Positions 1 through 5,106 of a DNA stretch of 5,106 bases are shown in pieces. The stretch's first letter is position 1; every line of letters starts with the position of its first letter. The DNA comes from Chlamydiota bacterium (GTDB lineage: Bacteria; Chlamydiota; Chlamydiia; Chlamydiales; SM23-39): NCBI GenBank assembly GCA_021772165.1, contig JAJFMM010000229.1:1-5106 (forward strand), read 5' to 3'. The notes beneath the pieces are model-generated. The model did no database searches, was not told the origin of the DNA, and worked only from the letters and a program-made list of their open reading frames with translations. The position numbers and the translations under genes are program-made.

Positions 1-124
1 TCAACATTCCATCTACATGGAAAATATCCTGGCCCTTCTGATCGGGATTCCAATAGATGAACATTTCAATATCTTTGCCCAGTAAAGAGGTAATACTTAA
101 AAGAAAGATGAGAAGATATTTCAT
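1..124 (-). CDS. Signal-peptide protein, N-terminal 41 codons only
   Basis: This is a partial gene: it starts with ATG at 124-122 and stays open to the left edge of the window. The first 16 residues (MKYLLIFLLSITSLLG) form a typical Sec signal peptide, with one basic residue and then an uninterrupted hydrophobic stretch. The mature part would begin near KDIEMFIYW. There is no lipobox cysteine, so it is not an obvious lipoprotein. The start lies only 2 bases after the stop of the glycosyltransferase gene, and no clear Shine-Dalgarno sequence precedes it, so translational coupling and co-transcription are likely. I do not recognise the visible 25 mature residues (they include FIYWNPDQKGQDIF) and assign no function. 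The protein is predicted to be exported to the periplasm or outer envelope. Confidence is good that it is a gene because of the start, the signal peptide and the spacing; identity is open. Confidence 0.72.
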   Translation of the reverse strand, partial: MKYLLIFLLSITSLLGKDIEMFIYWNPDQKGQDIFHVDGML

Positions 125-126
125 AG

Positions 127-1173
127 CTATTTTCGATACTCAGGATTGAAGGCTATCTCTAACCCGGTGATTTGTACCTTGTCCCTTTTTTTCTTGTAGT
201 GTGTGGGGCTGATCCGCACTGCGTATTCGGTGAGCTTGGATGCAACGATTGAGAAGCTGGAATCAGGCAGAATCAAACAATCGAATTGAGGGATGGAATA
301 GAAATCATCCAGATCGTTTTCAGGGAGCTTTTCTCTGCAGTCCCACTGGATGTTCGAGTCGCATAGAGCTTCTTGGTAGCTCTGCAGTAGTTTCTCTGGC
401 TCCAGGTCATCTGTCATCAAAAAGACGTAGAGCTCCTGACCTCGAAAGATGCGAGTGAGGTGCTCAATTTGTCCGAGGTAGAAACTGTCAGGCGGAAACT
501 TCAAGGGATATTCGAGATGTAGCGACTGAGGGTCATGTGTTCCACCTCGCCTAACATGAACGCAGACAGTGATACGGTCCGAGGGCAAAGCCAATAGATT
601 GTGCGGCTTTGTCGGTTTCAGGCAGAGGGCGATCTCTTCTCGAAAACCGGGATCTTCCCAATCGACCAAGAAGGGTGGATTCGGATGTTTCATCGTGGGC
701 TCCGGAAAATAGGGAATCACTTCAAGGGGGTAGTCACCCGGCTGAGCTATTTCAGAGGAGAGCGCAAATTCATGATCGCCGGGAAAGGGCGTTCGCACCA
801 GAGGCACTCGATCGCGGTAGGCGATCCAGCGAGCATGCAAATAGGAGAGGAGATTGTCTCCTAGTCTGCCGCCGCTGAGTTTGTACGTTACCGCTTTTCC
901 GGAAGGCGCGGCCGCGGGGATCATACGCTCTTTTTCCCGAGGCAGATGCCACGCGATTCTATACTTTCCATTCGGCTGGTAGGTCACGCGGCCGCATTTG
1001 CCTTGTTCGTAGAGAAAGCTAATGCGCTCATGAATCTGTTTACATTCCGCTTCCCCTTCGGGAGCGTCTAGTGCAGCGTAACGGTTGGGAATTTTAGCTA
1101 AGATTAGAAGAAATAGAGAGAAGCCGAGGAAGGCAATTAGCCAAGATTTTCGAGTGTTCAAGAGAGACTCCAC
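127..1173 (-). CDS. Membrane-anchored fucosyltransferase-like glycosyltransferase
   Basis: A 348-aa protein with a short basic N-terminus, one membrane segment at about residues 11-27 (LIAFLGFSLFLLILAKI) and a long soluble domain, so probably a single-anchor enzyme. The soluble part has hallmarks of the alpha-1,2-fucosyltransferase (GT11) and related GT23/GT65 fold: a glycine-rich GGRLGDNLLSYLHARW at 101-116, comparable to GGLGNQLFQYAFAR; the basic donor-site motif VHVRRGG at 205-211, comparable to HVRRGD; FLMTDD at 251-256; and DCLILPDSSFSIVASKL at 298-314, comparable to the motif with SNSTFSWWAAWL. Such enzymes transfer fucose from GDP-fucose to a glycan or protein. Here donor and acceptor are inferred only by family, and the usual Asp after HxRRG is Gly (G211). 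The annotated start is GTG at 1173 with no good ribosome site. A TTG four codons in (1161) has GGAG at a normal distance and may be the true start. The gene begins 26 bases after the sulfatase-LRR gene, so it is probably in the same operon. Confidence 0.72.
   Translation of the reverse strand: MESLLNTRKSWLIAFLGFSLFLLILAKIPNRYAALDAPEGEAECKQIHERISFLYEQGKCGRVTYQPNGKYRIAWHLPREKERMIPAAAPSGKAVTYKLSGGRLGDNLLSYLHARWIAYRDRVPLVRTPFPGDHEFALSSEIAQPGDYPLEVIPYFPEPTMKHPNPPFLVDWEDPGFREEIALCLKPTKPHNLLALPSDRITVCVHVRRGGTHDPQSLHLEYPLKFPPDSFYLGQIEHLTRIFRGQELYVFLMTDDLEPEKLLQSYQEALCDSNIQWDCREKLPENDLDDFYSIPQFDCLILPDSSFSIVASKLTEYAVRISPTHYKKKRDKVQITGLEIAFNPEYRK
1168..1172 (-). promoter_or_regulatory. Ribosome binding site favouring a TTG start of the glycosyltransferase
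   Basis: On the minus strand TGGAG (1172-1168) is followed by a 6-base spacer and then TTG at 1161-1159, in frame with the glycosyltransferase. The upstream GTG (1173-1171) has no purine-rich site before it (CCGTAGCA). The TTG start would shorten the protein by 4 residues and leave the basic N-terminus and membrane anchor intact (NTRKSWLIAF after the initiator). This is a short match, so it is suggestive only. Confidence 0.4.
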
Positions 1174-1199
1174 TGCTACGGAGTAGAGGATTTTCCCAT

Positions 1200-3647
1200 T
1201 TAAAATTGGATATTGTCAAGGCCATCTTCGAGTGGAAACTCTTTGATGAATGAGGCGTCATTTTTGACATTGGGACAGTGGCGTAAACCGAGATAACGAA
1301 GTGGCTTTCCTTGCAGAGCTTCGAAAAGCTCTTCGCCTGTGATGCTGCTCTCTTCTATAATCAGTCCGCCCAATCCTCTGTTTTGCTCAAGCAAGGAGAC
1401 GATGGATTGACTCGAGATCTTTGAGCAGTCGCTGAGGTGTAGAAAATGCCAGGCATCTCCTCGCAACCGACAAAACTCTGCATCGCTCCAGCCACTGCAT
1501 GAGAGGCGCAGCTCTTTGAGAGCCGGTAATGAAGAGATCCAGGGCGCCCATGTGCCATCGAGTGTTGGGCACTTGAGTAGGTTGATCAGCCTGAGATCTC
1601 TCAGAGGCTCCCCTACTATACTTTGAAGATCGTCTACTCCTTCTAAAAGCAGCTCTTCTAATCCAGTGCATGCTTGTAGGATGGAGGTCAAACAAGCGTC
1701 TGTCAGCAGCCTACAGTGGGAAAGATCGAGAGAGCGCAGGCCTGGACACTGCGATGCAATCTGAGCTGCATCGACTCTCAAGGAGCCGGACATGTTTAAA
1801 CTAGAGAGGCCTGGGGCTATGATGCCTTTTCCTGTAACGCGCGAACATCCCGATAGATCCAGTGAAAAGAGAGCGCCTCGTTTTTTGAGCTCGGAGGCGA
1901 GCTGCTGATCGTTGATCTCTTTTTTTGGCGCAAAGTGTGAGGGCTGCCCGGATGGAGTGAAGGCTCGGCGGCGATAGAGCTCTTGTAGTGTTGCACTATA
2001 CTCTTCCACAATCTTTTTAAGACGAGACGCTCTTCGCGGATAGGCTGCCGAGACGTCTTGGCTCTCTGCAGGATCTTCTCGGAGATCGAACAGCCGCATC
2101 TTGTTTTCTCGGATCATCGCTTTCCATCTTCCCAATCTGCAGGCGATCGTGCCTCCATCAAATGGATAGCTGGAGAAAACAAAGTGTTTTTTCTTACGCA
2201 GCAGACTCGATCCCAAGCTATGGTGGGGCGTCTTGAGCTGAAAAAGATCTAGTACCGTCGGTAGAAGATCGATCTGGCTGCAGGGTGCGCTGATCGTTTT
2301 CGGCTGTTCAATCCGACCTGGTGCGTAGATCAGAAGAGGAATTTGGATGTCCTCTTCATACAGCGTGCGTCTTACGGCGTAGTGCGCATCGTGCTCGCCA
2401 AGTCCTTGTCCATGGTCTCCGAGAAAGAAAATGATGGAGCGCTCAGCGAGTCCCGTCTCTTCGAGTCTCTTCATCCATTTTCCCAGCGCATAGTCTGTAT
2501 AGGCATAGGTCTCTAAGTAGGGATTGCCCTTCACGGCCTCGGGCGGCTCCCATCCGTCAGGTGTGACCCAGGGATGATGGTTAGTGATCGTAAAGAGGTT
2601 GAGAAAGACGCTCTCTTTCTGCTTGGCTAGCCAATCCACACTATAGCTAAACATCGCCTCGTCATGTACGCCCCAGCTCAGAGTGGCCGCATCTGGCTCT
2701 GTTTCCAGAATCTCTTTTTTTCCGAGGATCGTATCGAAACCGTGCGCTTGGTAAAAGGCGGCTGTCCCCTGCAGCATGAGGTGCGAGCCTTGGATGACGG
2801 CGCTCTTATAGCCGGCTCCCTCTTTAAAAATTTGCGGCAACCCGATCATCGGTAGATCGGTGTAGGCGTGTAGGTAGGAGCGCTGCATGGAGGAGGGCAC
2901 TCCGAACAGCGACGAGATGGTCGCCCAGGATGTGCTATTGCTATTGGCGTAAAACTCTGTGAAGTGGATCCCCTTTTTGCACAAAGCTTGAAAATTGGGC
3001 GCTAGATGCAGGCTTTTGGCTCGAAAAGATTCGAGAAAGCAGAAGATCACGTGAGGTCTTTCTTTGGGATCTAACTGTAGATCGAACTGCTTTTCCCCTA
3101 AAAATTCGCGTGTGGAGCGAAGCAGTGGATACTCTTTAGATAAATAGAGCGCTTTTTCCTGGAACTTCGGCAGTTTATCGAGGGCTCTCTTTCTCGGGTG
3201 AAAGAAAAGATCCTTCATCGTGAGGAGTAGGAAATGATCTTTGGGCGTGCGCATCCATCCAAAACAGAGAAGCGCTGCTCCCGGCAAGAAAGTTTCTCTC
3301 GGCATCAGAACAAGAATTGTAAGGCTGAGAGAGAGTAGAGCAAAAGAGGCGGGCACCTGTTTAAAGTAGCCTCGAGCAGAGCTCCAGTAGATAGAGGGCT
3401 GGAGAAAGTGCGAGTAGAACTCCGGGCGCATTCTGAGGCTGAAATGGCGAAACAGAAAGGCATCGATAACAGCAAAGGTCAAAAACAAGCCGATCAGCGG
3501 TTTACAGATAGGATTAGGTAGCAGACAGAGAATTCCAGCTACAAAGAGCTCTTCTGCAAGGGAACGTGACCAATCTTCTTGGCACCGTCTAAATCGAAAG
3601 AAGCAAGATACTATAAAAAAGAGGAATACTGCCATTCCCCATCTCAT
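1200..3647 (-). CDS. LtaS-like membrane sulfatase-superfamily enzyme fused to leucine-rich repeats
   Basis: An 815-aa protein with three parts. Residues 1-132 hold about four hydrophobic segments (near 5-17, 31-44, 49-66 and 99-131), so the protein is membrane-embedded. Residues about 197-560 are an alkaline phosphatase/sulfatase-superfamily domain of the lipoteichoic acid synthase (LtaS) type. Likely metal and catalytic residues are E206 in FCFLESFR, nucleophile T239 in FYANSNSTSWATISSLFG, H357/H358 in ITNHHPW, and D411/H412 in FFLGDHGQGLGEHD; the domain closes with the sulfatase-like LFDLREDPAE (519-528). Family enzymes act outside the inner membrane and move phosphoglycerol or a similar headgroup from a lipid; the substrate here is unknown. 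Residues about 593-805 form roughly nine leucine-rich repeats of the cysteine-containing (F-box LRR) type, for example LRSLDLSHCRLLTD and LHLSDCSKIS, which probably bind a partner. The start is ATG at 3647, with an in-frame stop just upstream and no clear Shine-Dalgarno; Met5 (3635) is an alternative. A terminator sits immediately upstream, and the glycosyltransferase follows after 26 bases. Confidence 0.85.
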   Translation of the reverse strand: MRWGMAVFLFFIVSCFFRFRRCQEDWSRSLAEELFVAGILCLLPNPICKPLIGLFLTFAVIDAFLFRHFSLRMRPEFYSHFLQPSIYWSSARGYFKQVPASFALLSLSLTILVLMPRETFLPGAALLCFGWMRTPKDHFLLLTMKDLFFHPRKRALDKLPKFQEKALYLSKEYPLLRSTREFLGEKQFDLQLDPKERPHVIFCFLESFRAKSLHLAPNFQALCKKGIHFTEFYANSNSTSWATISSLFGVPSSMQRSYLHAYTDLPMIGLPQIFKEGAGYKSAVIQGSHLMLQGTAAFYQAHGFDTILGKKEILETEPDAATLSWGVHDEAMFSYSVDWLAKQKESVFLNLFTITNHHPWVTPDGWEPPEAVKGNPYLETYAYTDYALGKWMKRLEETGLAERSIIFFLGDHGQGLGEHDAHYAVRRTLYEEDIQIPLLIYAPGRIEQPKTISAPCSQIDLLPTVLDLFQLKTPHHSLGSSLLRKKKHFVFSSYPFDGGTIACRLGRWKAMIRENKMRLFDLREDPAESQDVSAAYPRRASRLKKIVEEYSATLQELYRRRAFTPSGQPSHFAPKKEINDQQLASELKKRGALFSLDLSGCSRVTGKGIIAPGLSSLNMSGSLRVDAAQIASQCPGLRSLDLSHCRLLTDACLTSILQACTGLEELLLEGVDDLQSIVGEPLRDLRLINLLKCPTLDGTWAPWISSLPALKELRLSCSGWSDAEFCRLRGDAWHFLHLSDCSKISSQSIVSLLEQNRGLGGLIIEESSITGEELFEALQGKPLRYLGLRHCPNVKNDASFIKEFPLEDGLDNIQF

Positions 3648-3661
3648 ATCAGGGAAGGCTT

Positions 3662-3696
3662 AAAAAGAAAACCGCTGATAATTATTATCAGCGGTT
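3662..3696 (-). terminator. Rho-independent terminator, minus strand
   Basis: A perfect 12-bp inverted repeat (arms 3670-3681 and 3685-3696, core ACCGCTGATAA, 3-base loop) is followed on the minus strand by TTTCTTTTT (about 3670-3662). The plus strand lacks a T-run after the hairpin, so the element works in the minus direction. It lies 7 bases beyond the stop of the decayed gene end and so was probably that gene's terminator. It ends 14 bases before the ATG of the sulfatase-LRR gene, so it may now reduce or control read-through into that operon. Confidence 0.85.
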
Positions 3697-3703
3697 ATCG
3701 AAA

Positions 3704-3961
3704 TTAAGTTGTTGGCTCTGTTATGTATTGTCCGTAGTAACCAGCCATTTTCGTTAGAAATTGACTCATGTCTTCGTCGTCGGTAGTTGTATTGTACAAG
3801 GCATTGTAAAGAGTCGTTGGATCTTTCAGGTTGGTTGGATTGACGAGTAGGCTATCTAGCGCTGCAGGATCGGTATCTGCTGCATGAGAGAGAACTGCTG
3901 TCTAAAAGTCCAAGAGAGACTGTCCGGGTGTACCTGTTCCATATAAAGGGATAATATTTAT
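3704..3961 (-). pseudogene. Decayed 3' end of an unidentified gene with an internal amber stop
   Basis: No intact gene fits between the methyltransferase and the sulfatase-LRR gene. One minus-strand frame reads ...IIPLYGTGTPGQSLLDF, then TAG at 3904-3902, then 65 sense codons to TAA at 3706-3704. The second part is protein-like and acidic (AVLSHAADTDPAALDSLL, then NPTNLKDPTTLYNALYN, then DMSQFLTKMAGYYGQYI, ending TEPTT). It has no ATG or GTG near its beginning, so it cannot simply be a new short gene. The terminator 7 bases after its stop supports a former gene end. The left boundary is uncertain because the same frame stays open into the 3' end of the methyltransferase gene, where it may be open by chance. 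I do not recognise the family. Alternatives are ordinary non-coding DNA that is open by chance, or a sequencing error at the TAG; even without the TAG no start codon is evident. Confidence 0.5.
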
Positions 3962-3962
3962 T

Positions 3963-4601
3963 TTAATTAAAGACTGTGTTTTGATAGAGCCAAAAACACT
4001 TAAAGGGATCAGCCTGAACGACTTCGATCGCCATAATATTACCCTCTCTATGGAGACTCCACCCCTTTCCAAAAAACCTCGGGTACTCGATGAGGTTTCT
4101 GTAAATAGCGAAGTATGAGGAATTTGTGCTTTGCAACCTCACAGGGGCGCAGGACTCACGAAAAAAGAGAAAGCCTCTAGGTTTCAGCCACTTAGAGATC
4201 CTCCTCAGAAGCAGAGTTACTTCATCATCTTCGAGGTACATCAAGAGAGAGTTGAGGAAGATCAGGTCAAAGGAACGGTCGGGAAAAGAGAGGGCCATCG
4301 CATCGGAGCAGATGTACTCAATCTGAGAATGGGCTGAGTTCCTCAGGCGGTTTTCATCCATTAGGGGGGTTGAGAGGTCCACAGAGACAACTCTGGCGGC
4401 TGTTTGGGCAAATTCCCCGGTATATCGGCCGATCCCGGCTCCTAGATCCAGGACAGCCTTGTCCTTAAAGGAGGGCAGGTAGGAAAGGATCTCCGGGCGC
4501 TCCAGGCGGTCGATCTCATCGCCTAGGTAAGAGAGGTACATCCCCTGTATTGAGGGGGCGCAACGCTCCCAAAAGCTCTTTGTCTGATCTCGAGTGCCCA
4601 T
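3963..4601 (-). CDS. SAM-dependent methyltransferase, phosphoethanolamine N-methyltransferase-like
   Basis: A 212-aa soluble class I methyltransferase. SAM motif I is LDLGAGIGRYTGEFA (51-65), motif II is VVSVDLS with acidic D75, an adenine-contact acidic residue is likely D100 in YICSDAM, and FDLIFLNSLLMYL (111-123) and LKPRGFLFFRESC (139-151) complete the core. Several stretches match, from memory, the N-terminal domain of plant phosphoethanolamine N-methyltransferase: ERPEILSYLP (plant ERPEVLSLLP), LDLGAGIGRYTGEFAQ (LELGAGIGRFTGELAQ), SLLMYLEDDEV (NWLLMYLSDKEV), FFRESC, and a late CFWLYQ (CWIWQK). In that family the enzyme methylates phosphoethanolamine towards phosphocholine. The plant enzymes have two domains; this one has one and could stop at the first methylation or use another small substrate. 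The ATG at 4601 follows an in-frame stop 7 bases upstream. AAGGAG lies only one base before it, unusually close; AGGGAG further upstream (13-base spacing) is too far. It is divergent from hrcA. Confidence 0.8.
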   Translation of the reverse strand: MGTRDQTKSFWERCAPSIQGMYLSYLGDEIDRLERPEILSYLPSFKDKAVLDLGAGIGRYTGEFAQTAARVVSVDLSTPLMDENRLRNSAHSQIEYICSDAMALSFPDRSFDLIFLNSLLMYLEDDEVTLLLRRISKWLKPRGFLFFRESCAPVRLQSTNSSYFAIYRNLIEYPRFFGKGWSLHREGNIMAIEVVQADPFKCFWLYQNTVFN

Positions 4602-4620
4602 ACTCCTTTATGTACTCCCT
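4602..4620 (-). promoter_or_regulatory. Atypical ribosome binding region of the methyltransferase
   Basis: On the minus strand two Shine-Dalgarno-like runs precede the ATG: AGGGAG (4620-4615), 13 bases away, and AAGGAG (4608-4603), only one base away. Neither has the usual 5-9 base spacing. The reading frame has a TAA between them, so an upstream start is excluded, and no in-frame ATG occurs again until codon 21. The ATG at 4601 therefore remains the best start. Confidence 0.4.
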
Positions 4621-4657
4621 AGAAATTCTCCCGTCCAGACGTTTTCTCAACTTATTT

Positions 4658-4685
4658 ACTATAAGTATGTTATATACATAATCCA
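4658..4685 (-). promoter_or_regulatory. Possible weak promoter of the methyltransferase
   Basis: Within the AT-rich divergent intergenic region the minus strand has TATAGT (4663-4658, 5 of 6 to the -10 consensus) with TGGATT (4685-4680, 3 of 6) 16 bases upstream. It would start transcription near 4651, about 50 bases before the ATG, back to back with the hrcA promoter. The -35 match is poor, and in DNA this AT-rich such hits are common, so this is only a candidate. Confidence 0.25.
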
Positions 4686-4714
4686 GCAATTGAAGCTTTA
4701 GATTGCTAAAATTC

Positions 4715-4743
4715 TTGCTAAACCATTGACCGTTTGCTATAAT
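4715..4743 (+). promoter_or_regulatory. hrcA promoter, sigma-70/sigma-66 type
   Basis: TTGCTA (4715-4720, 4 of 6 to the -35 consensus) is separated by exactly 17 bases from a perfect TATAAT (4738-4743). TG at 4735-4736, one base before the hexamer, makes it an extended -10. The expected transcription start is near 4750, which puts the CIRCE operator at the start site, the usual place for repression. A nearby TTGACC (4726-4731) is only 6 bases from the -10 and cannot be its -35 element. Confidence 0.8.
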
Positions 4744-4753
4744 TCGATACGTA

Positions 4754-4780
4754 TTAGCAGATAACCAGAGTGAGTGCTAA
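4754..4780 (+). promoter_or_regulatory. CIRCE operator (HrcA binding site)
   Basis: The 27-base element TTAGCAGAT-N9-GAGTGCTAA matches the CIRCE consensus TTAGCACTC-N9-GAGTGCTAA. The right arm (4772-4780) is 9 of 9 and the left arm (4754-4762) is 6 of 9. It begins about 4 bases after the predicted transcription start, and its right arm lies inside the first codons of hrcA. HrcA bound here would block transcription of its own operon, and heat or chaperone titration would relieve this; that is known for the family and is inferred here. Confidence 0.88.
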
Positions 4781-5106
4781 ATTGAAAACAACTCAAACTC
4801 CCGCTAAAAGGCTCCCGAAAAATGATCGAGAGCAGGCTGTTCTCTTCGGATTGATCGACCTCTACATTGTAGAGGGCAAGCCCGTAGGATCACAGACTCT
4901 TTTAGAAAATGGATTCGATTCCCTGAGCTCTGCCACAATACGTAATTACTTCTCTAAGCTAGAAGGACTTGGGTATCTGGCACAGCAGCACACATCAGGA
5001 GGCCGCATTCCTACAGCCAAGGCGCTGAGGCTCTATGCGGACCATTTCAAAGATCAAGGGACTCTAGAGGGTTCCCACGGGACTCTCCTCGAAGAGGCCT
5101 TCCAGG
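4770..5106 (+). CDS. hrcA: Heat-inducible transcription repressor HrcA, N-terminal part
   Basis: The first 112 codons of HrcA, running off the right edge; the full protein is usually about 340-390 aa. HrcA is a dimeric winged-helix repressor of heat-shock chaperone operons that binds CIRCE. The visible part is the DNA-binding domain: VLFGLIDLYIVEGKPVGS (24-41), the recognition region LSSATIRNYFSKLEGLGYL (52-70), and the wing TSGGRIPTAKALRLYADH (75-92). The NYFSKLE form and the following YADH match chlamydial HrcA. The start is chosen as GTG at 4770, the first possible start after an in-frame TAG at 4755-4757; TTG at 4782 is the alternative. Neither has a strong Shine-Dalgarno. The upstream promoter and CIRCE indicate autoregulation. 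In Chlamydiae grpE and dnaK normally follow, but they would lie outside the window. Confidence 0.95.
   Translation, partial: MSAKLKTTQTPAKRLPKNDREQAVLFGLIDLYIVEGKPVGSQTLLENGFDSLSSATIRNYFSKLEGLGYLAQQHTSGGRIPTAKALRLYADHFKDQGTLEGSHGTLLEEAFQ

Noticed and set aside
240..878. Several plus-strand open frames of 70-90 codons opposite the glycosyltransferase gene
   Set aside because: Their translations have no domain-like or membrane features, and they lie opposite a gene with clear family motifs; they are antisense shadows.
1200..3647. Reading the 815-aa protein as a classical arylsulfatase
   Set aside because: The nucleophile position is Thr in an LtaS-like context and no C/S-x-P-x-R formylglycine signature is present.
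3670..3696. The perfect inverted repeat considered as an attachment site or mobile-element end
   Set aside because: A single hairpin followed by a T-run just after a stop codon is explained by a terminator; no transposase, integrase or second copy is visible.
3856..3942. A 28-codon minus-strand reading frame starting MEQVHPDS just after the methyltransferase gene
   Set aside because: It is short, has no Shine-Dalgarno, and lies out of frame with the more protein-like remnant ending at 3704.
4126..4337. Two overlapping plus-strand open frames opposite the methyltransferase
   Set aside because: They lie antisense to conserved methyltransferase motifs; low-complexity Arg/Lys/Glu/Ser-rich translations without start signals.
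4666..4680. Small palindrome TATGT-TATAT-ACATA between the divergent genes, possibly an operator
   Set aside because: Arms are only 5 bases and sit in very AT-rich DNA where such symmetry is expected by chance.
4726..4731. TTGACC as the -35 element of hrcA
   Set aside because: It is only 6 bases from TATAAT; TTGCTA at 4715 has the correct 17-base spacing.

Overview
The window looks like chromosomal DNA from a member of the phylum Chlamydiae, probably an environmental (amoeba- or arthropod-associated) lineage rather than a Chlamydia species. The best evidence is the right-hand partial gene. It encodes an HrcA repressor whose helix-turn-helix reads SSATIRNYFSKLE, the chlamydial form, where most bacteria have ATIRNEMA. 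It lies behind a sigma-70-type promoter with a CIRCE operator. The assignment rests on recalled family sequences, not on a database search.

Layout, right to left. hrcA (4770 to the window edge, plus strand) is transcribed away from everything else. From 4601 down to 1, all genes are on the minus strand: (i) a 212-aa class I SAM methyltransferase that closely resembles the N-terminal domain of plant phosphoethanolamine N-methyltransferases; (ii) a short decayed gene end (about 3961-3704) interrupted by an amber stop but still followed by a strong rho-independent terminator (3662-3696); (iii) an 815-aa membrane protein that joins a few N-terminal membrane segments, an LtaS-like (alkaline phosphatase/sulfatase superfamily) catalytic domain and a C-terminal block of about nine cysteine-containing leucine-rich repeats; (iv) a 348-aa membrane-anchored, fucosyltransferase-like glycosyltransferase; (v) the first 41 codons of a signal-peptide protein that starts 2 bases after (iv) stops and runs off the left edge.

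Working hypothesis (inference). Genes iii-v are closely spaced (26- and 2-base gaps) and probably co-transcribed. A phospho-headgroup transferase-like enzyme, a fucosyltransferase-like enzyme and an exported protein suggest modification of a cell-envelope glycan or protein. The methyltransferase upstream would fit if the transferred group were phosphoethanolamine or phosphocholine, but a terminator separates it from iii-v and no substrate can be read from sequence. The most unusual item is the fusion of an LtaS-like enzyme to eukaryote-like leucine-rich repeats.
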